From: Nematostella vectensis
Lineage: Eukaryota > Cnidaria > Anthozoa > Actiniaria > Edwardsiidae
Direction: 5' to 3'
Length of the DNA stretch: 64,000 nt
NCBI RefSeq assembly: GCF_932526225.1
Contig: NC_064040.1
Location: 684,001-748,000 of the forward strand
Shown here: piece by piece, positions 1-10,600 of the stretch
Layout: each line of letters opens with the position of its first letter
Numbering within the stretch: position 1 is the first letter of the stretch
The notes under the pieces: generated by a model
What the model was told of the DNA's origin: nothing
Seen by the model: only the letters and a program-made list of their open reading frames with translations
The model's database searches: none
Position numbers and translations under genes: made by a program

Positions 1-32
1 ACTTTGCTTGGGATAGTTTACGATACCAATAG

Positions 33-40
33 TATTAAAA
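33..40 (+). promoter_or_regulatory. TATA-like TATTAAAA upstream of tRNA-like element
   Basis: An AT-rich TATTAAAA lies 31-38 bp before the tRNA-like start in unit 1 and, with rare changes (TATTAACA in units 4, 6, 26 and 29; TATTTAAA near 17461), in the others. Some Pol III genes use an upstream TATA-like element at about this distance. In such AT-rich DNA the match could be fortuitous. Confidence 0.25.
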
Positions 41-70
41 GTAATTTTCATTACAATTCCTCTCAGCAAT

Positions 71-142
71 GCCACGTTAGTCTTTCGTTGCGGGCACTTG
101 ACTACTACCGCAGCGATCCGGGTTCGATTCCCGCTGATAGCC
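71..142 (+). pseudogene. Degenerate tRNA-like sequence with intact B box (unit 1; recurs at +70..+141 of every unit)
   Basis: The 72 nt fit tRNA geometry without gaps: acceptor 7, U8-A9, D stem 4, D loop 8, D stem 4, one base, anticodon arm 5-7-5, variable loop 4, T arm 5-7-5, acceptor 7, discriminator C. The D stem GTCT/GGGC pairs completely if two G-U pairs are allowed. The T arm CCGGG-TTCGATT-CCCGC pairs four of five and has a canonical loop. The anticodon-position loop CTACTAA has U33 and a purine at 37, reading ACT (nominally Ser). Against a working tRNA: acceptor GCCACGT/TGATAGC pairs only three of seven, the anticodon stem two of five, the D loop lacks the GG pair, and no CCA is encoded. 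I read this as tRNA-derived (SINE head or tRNA pseudogene) rather than a functional tRNA; a chance resemblance is unlikely given geometry, B box and terminator together. Confidence 0.7.
78..131 (+). promoter_or_regulatory. Pol III type 2 internal promoter: degenerate A box and perfect B box
   Basis: The B box GGTTCGATTCC (121-131 here) matches the eukaryotic consensus GGTTCGANTCC at every position. The A box region TAGTCTTTCGTTG (78-90) keeps the TRGY start of the consensus, but its second half is degenerate. Spacing between the two is that of an ordinary tRNA gene without an intron. In known systems the B box is the main TFIIIC contact, so TFIIIC binding could survive even if initiation is weak. 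The same pair recurs in nearly all units. Binding or transcription is inferred, not seen. Confidence 0.6.
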
Positions 143-144
143 TA

Positions 145-166
145 TTTTTTTTCTTTGTTTTTTTTT
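145..166 (+). terminator. Oligo-T tract, candidate Pol III terminator
   Basis: Two T runs, split here by CTTTG and usually by CTTTA, begin three bases after the tRNA-like 3' end. Four or more T on the non-template strand is the usual Pol III stop, so a transcript starting just before the A box would be about 80-90 nt. Tract lengths vary from unit to unit. Unit 6 has an unbroken run of about 24 T at 2863-2886, and units 13, 17, 21, 27 and 30 have lost the second run (CTTTATTTTAAATATCG). The tract is also what a SINE-like or satellite T-rich tail would look like. Confidence 0.5.
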
Positions 167-169
167 AAA

Positions 170-283
170 TATCGATACTTAATTATACTGTTCTTGGTGT
201 GTCATGACATAAAAAGAAGGTATAGGGACATTTTTATGTACTCTCAGCATCTTTGATGTGCTCATGCTTTGTTCAGGATCCTG
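170..283. repeat. Three short perfect palindromes in the unit
   Basis: TATCGATA at 170-177, TGTCATGACA at 200-209 and CAGGATCCTG at 274-283 are each perfect inverted repeats without a spacer. They recur at the same offsets in most units. Variants break them in places: TGTCATAACA (as near 3470, 7848 and 21463) and TGTTATGACA (near 4014 and 5109) break the second, and TATTGATA near 37281 breaks the first. They could be protein-binding half-site pairs. Nothing in the window shows a function. Confidence 0.6.
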
Positions 284-429
284 TACATATTTTTTGCACA
301 CAAGAACTAACTAGATTCCTTGGATAACTTGATTAAGTATATTCTAACATAGAGCATAGCGCTCGATAGATTGATATACCTTTTTTACCGAGTATACTGT
401 CTTATTTTTCTAATGTTACTTTTTGGAAT

Positions 430-528
430 TTACATTCGGAAAAAAAATAATCGATTGTAACCTTTTGGAGGTTACACTCGTAAAACAAAGTCCCGAATGT
501 AACCCTGAAGCTTTTCCCGAATGTAACC
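430..528. repeat. Cluster of GAATGTAACC-type words in both orientations
   Basis: Within 100 bp there are five related words: TTACATTCGG (430-439, reverse), GATTGTAACC (453-462, forward), GGTTACACTC (470-479, reverse), GAATGTAACC (495-504, forward) and GAATGTAACC (519-528, forward). The last two sit in a 24-bp direct repeat. An upstream AATGTTAC may be a sixth, weaker copy. The cluster recurs in every unit, so the array holds several hundred copies. This looks like either a binding-site cluster or the remains of a shorter ancestral tandem repeat. Confidence 0.65.
456..476. repeat. Hairpin: TGTAACC stem, 7-nt loop, GGTTACA
   Basis: A perfect 7-bp inverted repeat around the loop TTTTGGA, present in most units. 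It is built from two opposed copies of the GAATGTAACC-type word found nearby. In the diverged unit class whose right arm reads GGTAACA (for example near 19541, 22268, 24452, 35937 and 42493) one pair is lost, and at 50701 the arm reads GGTTAAA. Units with TGTAAACT (near 60494 and 63779) lose the left arm. Confidence 0.6.
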
Positions 529-3263
529 TCCAGTCCGATGGTGACTTTGCTTGGGATAGTTTACGATACCAATAGTATTAAAAGTAATTTTCATTACAAC
601 TCCCTTCAGCAATGCCACGTTAGTCTTTCGTTGCGGGCATTTGACTACTAACGCAGCGACCCGGGTTCGATTCCCGCTGATAGCCTTTTTTTTTTTCTTA
701 TTTTTTTTTTAAATATCGATACTTAATTATACTGTTCTTGGTGTGTCATGACATAAAAAGAAGGTATAGGGACATTTTTATGTACTCTCAGCATCTTTGA
801 TGTGCTCATGCTTTGTTCAGGATCCTGCACATATTTTATGCACACAAGAACTAACTAGATTTCTTGGATAACTTGATTAAGTAGATTCTAACATAGAGCA
901 TAGCGCTCGATAGATTGATATACCTTTTTTCCGAGTATACTGTTTTATTTTTCCTAATGTTACTTTTTGGAATTTACATTCGGAAAAAACAATTATCGAT
1001 TGTAACCTTTTGGAGGTTACACTCGTAAAACAAATTCCCGAATGTAACCCTGAAGCTTTTCCCGAATGTAACCTCCAGTCCGATGGTGACTTTGCTTGGG
1101 ATAGTTTACGATACCAATAGTATTAAAAGTAATTTTCATTACAATTCCCTTCAGCAATGCCACGTTAGTCTTTTGTTGCGGGCACTTGACTACTAACGCA
1201 GCCACCCGGGTTCGATTCCCGCTGATAGCCTATTTTTTTTTCTTTATTTTTTTTTAAATATCGATACTTAATTATACTATTCTTGGTGTGTCATGACATA
1301 AAAAGAAGGTATAGGGACATTTTGATGTACTCTCAGCATCTTTGATGTGCTCATGCTTTGTTCAGGATCCTGTACATATTTTTTGCACACAAGAACTAAC
1401 TAGATTCCTTGGATAACTTGATTAAGTAGATTCTAACATAGAGCATAGCACTCGATAGATTGATATACCTTTTTTCCGAGTATACTGTTTTATTTTTCCT
1501 AATGTTACTTTTTGGAATTTACATTCGGAAAAAAATTATTGATTGTAACCTTTTGGAGGTTACACTCGTAAAACAAATTCCCGAATGTAACCCTGAAGCT
1601 TTTCCCGAATGTAACCTACAGTCCGATGGTGACTTTGCTTGGGATAGTTTACGATACCAATAGTATTAACAGTAATTTTCATTACAATTCCCTTCAGCAA
1701 TGCCACGTTAGTCTTTCGTTGCGGGCACTTGACTACTACCGCAGCGACCCGGGTTCGATTCCCGCTGATAGCCTATTTTTTTTCTTTATTTTTTTTTAAA
1801 TATCGATACTTAATTATACTGTTCTTGGTGTGTCATGACATAAAAAGAGGGTATAGGGACATTTTTATGTACTCTCAGCATCTATGATGTGCTCATGCTT
1901 TGTTCAGGATCCTGTACATATTTTATGCACACAAGAACTAACTAGATTTCTTGGATAACTTGATTAAGTAGATTCTAACATAGAGCATAGCGCTCGATAG
2001 ATTGATATACCTTTTTTTCCGAGTATACTGTTTTATTTTTCCTAATGTTACTTTTTGAAATTTACATTCGGAAAAAAAATTTTTGATTGTAACCTTTTGG
2101 AGGTTACACTCGTAAAACAAATTCCCGAATGTAACCCTGAAGCTTTTCCCGAATGTAACCTCCAGTCCGATGTTGACTTTGCTTGGGATAGTTTACGATA
2201 CCAATAGTATTAAAAGTAATTTTCATTACAATTCCCTTCAGCAATGCCACGTTAGTCTTTCGTTGCGGGCACTTGACTACTACCGCAGCTACCCGGGTTC
2301 GATTCCCGCTGATAGCCTATTTTTTTTCTTTATTTTTTTTTTAAAATATCGATACTTAATTATACTGTTCTTGGTGTGTCATGACATAAAAAGAAGGTAT
2401 AGGGACATTTTATGTACTCTCAGCATCTTTGATGTGCTCATGCTTTGTTCAGGATCCTGTACATATTCTATGCACACAAGAACTAACTAGATTCCTTGGA
2501 TAACTTGATTAAGTAGATTCTAACATAGAGCATAGCGCTCGATAGATTGATATACCTTTTTTCCGAGTATACTGTTTTATTTTTCCTAATGTTACTTTTT
2601 GGAATTTACATTCGGAAAAAAATTATTGATTGTAACCTTTTGGAGGTTACACTCGTAAAACAAATTCCCGAATGTAACCCTGAAGCTTTTCCCGAATGTA
2701 ACCTCCAGTCCGATGGTGACTTTGCTTGGGATAGTTTACGATACCAATAGTATTAACAGTAATTTTCATTACAATTCCCTTCAGCAATGCCACGTTAGTC
2801 TTTCGTTGCGGGCACTTGACTACTACCGCAGCGACCCGGGTTCGATTCCCGCTGATAGCCTATTTTTTTTTTTTTTTTTTTTTTTTAAATATCGATACTT
2901 AATTATACTGTTCTTGGTGTGTCATGACATAAAAAGAGGGTATAGGGACATTTTTATGTACTCTCAGCATCTATGATGTGCTCATGCTTTGTTCAGGATC
3001 CTGTACATATTTTATGCACACAAGAACTAACTAGATTCCTTGGATAACTTGATTATGTAGATTCTAACATAGAGCATAGCGCTCGATAGATTGATATACC
3101 TTTTTTACAGAGTATACTGTTTTATTTTCCTAATGTTACTTTTTGGAATTTACATTCGGAAAAAAAATTATCGATTGTAACCTTTTGGAGGTTACACTCG
3201 TAAAACAAAGTCCCGAATGTAACCCTGAAGCTTTTCCCGAATGTAACCTCCAATCCGATGGTG

Positions 3264-6000
3264 ACTTTGCTTGGGATAGTTTACGATACCAATAGTATTA
3301 AAAGTAATTTTCATTACAATTCCCTTAAGCAATGCCATGTTAGTCTTTCGTTGCGGGCACTTGACTACTACCGCAGCTACCCGGGTTCGATTCCCGCTGA
3401 TAGCCTATTTTTTTTTCTTTATTTTTTTTTAAATATCGATACTTAATTATACTGTTCTTGGTGTGTCATAACATAAAAAGAAGGTATAGGTACATTTTTA
3501 TGTACTCTCAGCATCTTTGATGTGCTCATGCTTTGTTCAGGATCCTGTACATATTTTATGCGCACAAGAACTAACTAGATTCCTTGGATAACTTGATTAA
3601 GTAGATTCTAACATAGAGCATAGCGCTCGATAGATTGATATACCTTTTTTTCCGAGTATACTGTTTTATTTTTCCTAATGTTACTTTTTGGAATTTACAT
3701 TCGGAAAAAAAAATATTGATTGTAACCTTTTGGAGGTTACACTCGTAAAACAAATTCCCGAATGTAACCCTGAAGCTTTTCCCGAATGTAACCTCCAGTC
3801 CGATGTTGACTTTGCTTGGGATAGTTTACGATACCAATAGTATTAAAATTAATTTTCATTACGATTCCCTTCAGCAATGCCACGTTAGTCTTTCGTTGCG
3901 GGCACTTGACTACTAACGCAACGACCCGGGTTCGATTCCCGCTGATAGCCTATTTTTTTTTTCTTTATTATTTTTTTTTTAATATCGATACTTAATTATA
4001 CTGTTCTTGGTGTGTTATGACATAAAAAGAAGGTATAGGGACATTTTTATGTACTCTCAGCATCTTTGATGTGCTCATGCTTTGTTCAGGATCCTGTACA
4101 TACTTTATTCACACAAGAACTAACTAGATTCCTTGGATAACTTGATTAAGTAGATTCTAACATAGAGCATAGCGCTCGATAGATTGATATACCTTTTTTT
4201 CCGAGTATACTGTTTTATTTTTCCTAATGTTACTTTTTGGAATTTACATTCGGAAAAAAAAATATTGATTGTAACCTTTTGGAGGTTACACTCGTAAAAC
4301 AAATTCCCGAATGTAACCCTGAAGCTTTTCCCTAATGTAACCTCCAGTCCGATGGTGACTTTGCTTGGGATAGTTTACGATACCAATAGTATTAAAAGTA
4401 ATTTTCATTACAATTCCCTTCAGCAATGCCACGTTAGTCTTTCGTTGCGGGCACTTGACTACTACCGCAGCTACCCGGGTTCGATTCCCGCTGATAGCCT
4501 ATTTTTTTTTCTTTATTTTTTTTTTAAATATCGATACTTAATTATACTGTTCTTGGTGTGTCATAACATAAAAAGAAGGTATAGGTACATTTTTATGTAC
4601 TCTCAGCATCTTTGATGTGCTCATGCTTTGTTCAGGATCCTGTACATATTTTATGCGCACAAGAACTAACTAGATTCCTTGGTTAACTTGACTAAGTAGA
4701 TTCTAACATAGAGCATAGCGCTCGATAGATTGATATACCTTTTTTTCCGAGTATACTGTTTTATTTTTCCTAATGTTACTTTTTGGAATTTACATTCGGA
4801 AAAAAAAATATTGATTGTAACCTTTTGGAGGTTACACTCGTAAAACAAATTCCCGAATGTAACCCTGAAGCTTTTCCCGAATGTAACCTCCAGTCCGATG
4901 TTGACTTTGCTTGGGATAGTTTACGATACCAATAGTATTAAAATTAATTTTCATTACGATTCCCTTCAGCAATGCCACGTTAGTCTTTCGTTGCGGGCAC
5001 TTGACTACTAACGCAACGACCCGGGTTCGATTCCCGCTGATAGCCTATTTTTTTTTTCTTTATTATTTTTTTTTTAATATCGATACTTAATTATACTGTT
5101 CTTGGTGTGTTATGACATAAAAAGAAGGTATAGGAACATTTTTATGTACTCTCAGCATCTTTGATGTGCTCATGCTTTGTTCAGGATCCTGTACATATTT
5201 TATGCACACAAGAACTAACTAGATTCCTTGGATAACTTGATTAAGTAGATTCTAACATAGAGCATAGCGCTCGATAGATTGATATACCTTTTTTTCCGAG
5301 TATACTGTTTTATTTTTCCTAATGTTACTTTTTGGAATTTACATTCGGAAAAAAAAATATTGATTGTAACCTTTTGGAGGTTACACTCGTAAAACAAATT
5401 CCCGAATGTAACCCTGAAGCTTTTCCCGAATGTAACCTCCAGTCCGATGGTGACTTTGCTTGGGATAGTTTACGATACCAATAGTATTAAAAGTAATTTT
5501 CATTACAATTCCCTTCAGCAATGCCACGTTAGTCTTTCGTTGCAGGCACTTGACTACTAACGCAGCGACCCGGGTTCGATTCCCGCTGATAGCCTATTTT
5601 TTTTTCTTTATTATTTTTTTTTTAATATCGATACTTAATTATACTGTTCTTGGTGTGTTATGACATAAAAAGAAGGTATAGGAACATTTTTATGTACTCT
5701 CAGCATCTTTGATGTGCTCATGCTTTGTTCAGGATCCTGTACATATTTTATGCACACAAGAACTAACTAGATTCCTTGGATAACTTGATTAAGTAGATTC
5801 TAACATAGAGCATAGCGCTCGATAGATTGATATACCTTTTTTTCCGAGTATACTGTTTTATTTTTCCTAATGTTACTTTTTGGAATTTACATTCGGAAAA
5901 AAAAATATTGATTGTAACCTTTTGGAGGTTACACTCGTAAAACAAATTCCCGAATGTAACCCTGAAGCTTTTCCCGAATGTAACCTCCAATCCGATGTTG
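3264..6000 (+). repeat. Units 7-11: dimeric higher-order repeat (~1095 bp)
   Basis: Units 7 and 9, and units 8 and 10, are near-identical pairs 1094-1095 bp apart. Units 8 and 10 share ATTAAAATTAAT, CATTACGATTCC, ACGCAACGACC and TGTGTTATGAC. Units 7 and 9 share CAGCTACCCGGG, TCATAACATA and ATGCGCACAAG. Unit 11 joins a different head to the tail type of unit 10; both have TATAGGAACATT (5131 and 5679). Confidence 0.75.
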
Positions 6001-6070
6001 ACTTTGCTTGGGATAGTTTACGATACCAATAGTATTAAAAGTAATTTTCATTACAATTCCCTTCAGCAAT

Positions 6071-6142
6071 GCCACGTTAGTCTTTCGTTGCGGGCACTTG
6101 ACTACTACCGCAGCGACCCGGGTTCGATTCCCGCTGATAGCC
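6071..6142 (+). pseudogene. tRNA-like sequence, unit 12 (2176-bp HOR domain)
   Basis: Same 72-nt layout as unit 1, with the B box perfect. It has CTACTAC in place of CTACTAA in the anticodon-position loop. This common variant also creates a TGCGG/CCGCA pairing across the D-to-anticodon region that would compete with the cloverleaf. Confidence 0.55.
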
Positions 6143-7087
6143 AATTTTTTTTTTCTTTATTTTTTTTTTTAAATATCGATACTTAATTATACTGTTCTTG
6201 GTGTGTCATGACATAAAAAGAAGGTATAGGGACATTTTTATGTACTCTCAGCATCTTTGATGTGCTCATGCTTTGTTCAGGATCCTGTACATATTCTATG
6301 CACACAAGAACTAACTAGATTCCTTGGATAACTTGATTAAGTAGATTCTAACATAGAGCATAGCGCTCGATAGATTGATATACCTTTTTTCCGAGTATAC
6401 TGTTTTATTTTTCCTAATGTTACTTTTTGGAATTTACATTCGGAAAAAAAATTATCGATTGTAACCTTTTGGAGGTTACACTCGTAAAATAAAGTCCCGA
6501 ATGTAACCCTGAAGCTTTTCCCGAATGTAACATCCAGTCCGATGGTGACTTTGCTTGGGATAGTTTACGATACCAATAGTATTAAAAGTAATTTTCATTA
6601 CAATTCCCTTCAGCAATGCCACGTTAGTCTTTCGTTGCGGGCACTTGACTACTAACGCAGCGACCCGGGTTCGATTCCCGCTGATAGCCTATTTTTTTTT
6701 CTTTATTTTAAATATCGATACTTAATTATACTGTTCTTGGTGTGTCATGACATAAAAAGAAGGTATAGGGACATTTTTATGTACTCTCAGCATCTTTGAT
6801 GTGCTCATGCTTTGTTCAGGATCCTGCACATATTTTATGCACACAAGAACTAACTAGATTTCTTGGATAACTTGATTAAGTAGATTCTAACATAGAGCAT
6901 AGCGCTCGATAGATTGATATACCTTTTTTTCCGAGTATACTGTTTTATTTTTCCTAATGTTACTTTTTGGAATTTACATTCGGAAAAAAAATTTTTGATT
7001 GTAACCTTTTGGAGGTTACACTCGTAAAACAAATTCCCGAATGTAACCCTGAAGCTTTTCCCGAATGTAACCTCCAGTCCGATGTTG

Positions 7088-7632
7088 ACTTTGCTTGGGA
7101 TAGTTTACGATACCAATAGTATTAAAAGTAATTTTCATTACAATTCCCTTCAGCAATGCCACGTTAGTCTTTCGTTGCGGGCACTTGACTACTACCGCAG
7201 CTACCCGGGTTCGATTCCCGCTGATAGCATATTTTTTTTCTTTATTTTTTTTTTAAAATATCGATACTTAATTATACTGTTCTTGGTGTGTCATGACATA
7301 AAAAGAGGGTATAGGGACATTTTTATGTACTCTCAGCATCTATGATGTGCTCATGCTTTGTTCAGGATCCTGTACATATTTTATGCACACAAGAACTAAC
7401 TAGATTCCTTGGATAACTTGATTATGTAGATTCTAACATAGAGCATAGCGCTCGATAGATTGATATACCTTTTTCACAGAGTATACTGTTTTATTTTCCT
7501 AATGTTACTTTTTGGAATTTACATTCGGAAAAAAAATTATCGATTGTAACCTTTTGGAGGTTACACTCGTAAAACAAAGTCCCGAATGTAACCCTGAAGC
7601 TTTTCCCGAATGTAACCTCCAATCCGATGGTG
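7088..7632 (+). repeat. Unit 14, mosaic of two older unit types
   Basis: The left part (GATGTTGAC, CAGCTACCC, TTTTAAAATATCG) matches unit 5. The right part (AAAAAGAGGG, CATCTATGATG, GATTATGTAG, CAGAGTATAC, CCAATCCG) matches unit 6. The switch lies between about 7255 and 7305. In the older arrangement these are successive units, so a crossover removing one unit length would create this junction. Confidence 0.65.
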
Positions 7633-10600
7633 ACTTTGCTTGGGATAGTTTACGATACCAATAGTATTAAAAGTAATTTTCATTACAATTCCCTTCAGCA
7701 ATGCCATGTTAGTCTTTCGTTGCGGGCACTTGACTACTACCGCAGCTACCCGGGTTCGATTCCCGCTGATAGCCTATTTTTTTTTCTTTATTTTTTTTTA
7801 AATATCGATACTTAATTATACTGTTCTTGGTGTGTCATAACATAAAAAGAAGGTATAGGTACATTTTTATGTACTCTCAGCATCTTTGATGTGCTCATGC
7901 TTTGTTCAGGATCCTGTACATATTTTATGCGCACAAGAACTAACTAGATTCCTTGGATAACTTGATTAAGTAGATTCTAACATAGAGCATAGCGCTCGAT
8001 AGATTGATATACCTTTTTTTCCGAGTATACTGTTTTATTTTTCCTAATGTTACTTTTTGGAATTTACATTCGGAAAAAAAAATATTGATTGTAACCTTTT
8101 GGAGGTTACACTCGTAAAACAAATTCCCGAATGTAACCCTGAAGCTTTTCCCGAATGTAACCTCCAGTCCGATGTTGACTTTGCTTGGGATAGTTTACGA
8201 TACCAATAGTATTAAAAGTAATTTTCATTACAATTCCCTTCAGCAATGCCACGTTAGTCTTTCGTTGCGGGCACTTGACTACTACCGCAGCGACCCGGGT
8301 TCGATTCCCGCTGATAGCCTATTTTTTTTTTCTTTATTTTTTTTTTAAATATCGATACTTAATTATACTGTTCTTGGTGTGTCATGACATAAAAAGAAGG
8401 TATAGGGACATTTTTATGTACTCTCAGCATCTTTGATGTGCTCATGCTTTGTTCAGGATCCTGTACATATTCTATGCACACAAGAACTAACTAGATTCCT
8501 TGGATAACTTGATTAAGTAGATTCTAACATAGAGCATAGCGCTCGATAGATTGATATACCTTTTTTCCGAGTATACTGTTTTATTTTTCCTAATGTTACT
8601 TTTTGGAATTTACATTCGGAAAAAAAATTATCGATTGTAACCTTTTGGAGGTTACACTCGTAAAATAAAGTCCCGAATGTAACCCTGAAGCTTTTCCCGA
8701 ATGTAACATCCAGTCCGATGGTGACTTTGCTTGGGATAGTTTACGATACCAATAGTATTAAAAGTAATTTTCATTACAATTCCCTTCAGCAATGCCACGT
8801 TAGTCTTTCGTTGCGGGCACTTGACTACTAACGCAGCGACCCGGGTTCGATTCCCGCTGATAGCCTATTTTTTTTTCTTTATTTTAAATATCGATACTTA
8901 ATTATACTGTTCTTGGTGTGTCATGACATAAAAAGAAGGTATAGGGACATTTTTATGTACTCTCAGCATCTTCGATGTGCTCATGCTTTGTTCAGGATCC
9001 TGCACATATTTTATGCACACAAGAACTAACTAGATTTCTTGGATAACTTTATTAAGTAGATTCTAACATAGAGCATAGCGCTCGATAGATTGATATACCT
9101 TTTTTTCCGAGTATACTGTTTTATTTTTCCTAATGTTACTTTTTGGAATTTACATTCGGAAAAAAAATTTTTGATTGTAACCTTTTGGAGGTTACACTCG
9201 TAAAACAAATTCCCGAATGTAACCCTGAAGCTTTTCCCGAATGTAACCTCCAGTCCGATGTTGACTTTGCTTGGGATAGTTTACGATACCAATAGTATTA
9301 AAAGTAATTTTCATTACAATTCCCTTCAGCAATGCCACGTTAGTCTTTCGTTGCGGGCACTTGACTACTACCGCAGCTATTCGGGTTCGATTCCCGCTGA
9401 TAGCCTATTTTTTTTCTTTATTTTTTTTTTAAAATATCGATACTTAATTATACTGTTCTTGGTGTGTCATGACATAAAAAGAGGGTATAGGGACATTTTT
9501 ATGTACTCTCAGCATCTATGATGTGCTCATGCTTTGTTCAGGATCCTGTACATATTTTATGCACACAAGAACTAACTAGATTCCTTGGATAACTTGATTA
9601 TGTAGATTCTAACATAGAGCATAGCGCTCGATAGATTGATATACCTTTTTTACAGAGTATACTGTTTTATTTTCCTAATGTTACTTTTTGGAATTTACAT
9701 TCGGAAAAAAAATTATCGATTGTAACCTTTTGGGGGTTACACTCGTAAAACAAAGTCCCGAATGTAACCCTGAAGCTTTTCCCGAATGTAACCTCCAATC
9801 CGATGGTGACTTTGCTTGGGATAGTTTACGATACCAATAGTATTAAAAGTAATTTTCATTACAATTCCCTTCAGCAATGCCATGTTAGTCTTTCGTTGCG
9901 GGCACTTGACTACTACCGCAGCTACCCGGGTTCGATTCCCGCTGATAGCCTATTTTTTTTTCTTTATTTTTTTTTAAATATCGATACTTAATTATACTGT
10001 TCTTGGTGTGTCATAACATAAAAAGAAGGTATAGGTACATTTTTATGTACTCTCAGCATCTTTGATGTGCTCATGCTTTGTTCAGGATCCTGTACATATT
10101 TTATGCGCACAAGAACTAACTAGATTCCTTGGATAACTTGATTAAGTAGATTCTAACATAGAGCATAGCGCTCGATAGATTGATATACCTTTTTTTCCGA
10201 GTATACTGTTTTATTTTTCCTAATGTTACTTTTTGGAATTTACATTCGGAAAAAAAAATATTGATTGTAACCTTTTGGAGGTTACACTCGTAAAACAAAT
10301 TCCCGAATGTAACCCTGAAGCTTTTCCCGAATGTAACCTCCAGTCCGATGTTGACTTTGCTTGGGATAGTTTACGATACCAATAGTATTAAAAGTAATTT
10401 TCATTACAATTCCCTTCAGCAATGCCACGTTAGTCTTTCGTTGCGGGCACTTGACTACTACCGCAGCGACCCGGGTTCGATTCCCGCTGATAGCCTATTT
10501 TTTTTTTCTTTATTTTTTTTTTAAATATCGATACTTAATTATACTGTTCTTGGTGTGTCATGACATAAAAAGAAGGTATAGGGACATTTTTATGTACTCT

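Larger units (their letters stand above)
1..543 (+). repeat. Reference satellite unit (unit 1)
   Basis: Plan of one unit, valid for the others by adding the unit start. Offsets 0-69 are an AT-rich lead containing TATTAAAA and, in most units, GTAAT-TTTC-ATTAC. Offsets 70-141 are the tRNA-like sequence. About 143-166 are two T tracts, usually split by CTTTA. About 169-340 carry short palindromes and AT-rich spacer. From about 340 to 425 there is spacer containing AGCGCT and then TTTTTCC-GAGTATACTG. From about 425 to 530 is the GAATGTAACC motif cluster with a hairpin. The unit ends in CCAGTCCGATGGTG or CCAGTCCGATGTTG. BamHI (GGATCC), ClaI (ATCGAT), HindIII (AAGCTT) and SmaI (CCCGGG) words occur in almost every unit, so the array would give a restriction ladder. 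The rest of the unit shows no recognisable gene. Confidence 0.9.
1..3263 (+). repeat. Units 1-6: mixed units with one duplicated segment
   Basis: Units 1-3 differ from one another. A segment from about 1460 to 1960 (tail of unit 3, head of unit 4) recurs at about 2547-3050 (tail of unit 5, head of unit 6), sharing ATTAACAG, AAAAAGAGGG and CATCTATGATG. Unit 6 ends with GATTATGTAG, TACAGAGTATAC and CCAATCCGATGG, variants seen again in units 14, 18 and 22. No regular higher-order period is visible here. Confidence 0.6.

Noticed and set aside
82-96. CENP-B box at TTTCGTTGCGGG
   Set aside because: TTCG and CGGG are only three bases apart; the box needs seven bases with a fixed A between them.
71-142. 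A functional tRNA-Ser gene with anticodon ACT
   Set aside because: Acceptor stem pairs three of seven, anticodon stem two of five, and the D loop lacks the conserved GG. Only the promoter elements and geometry are tRNA-like.
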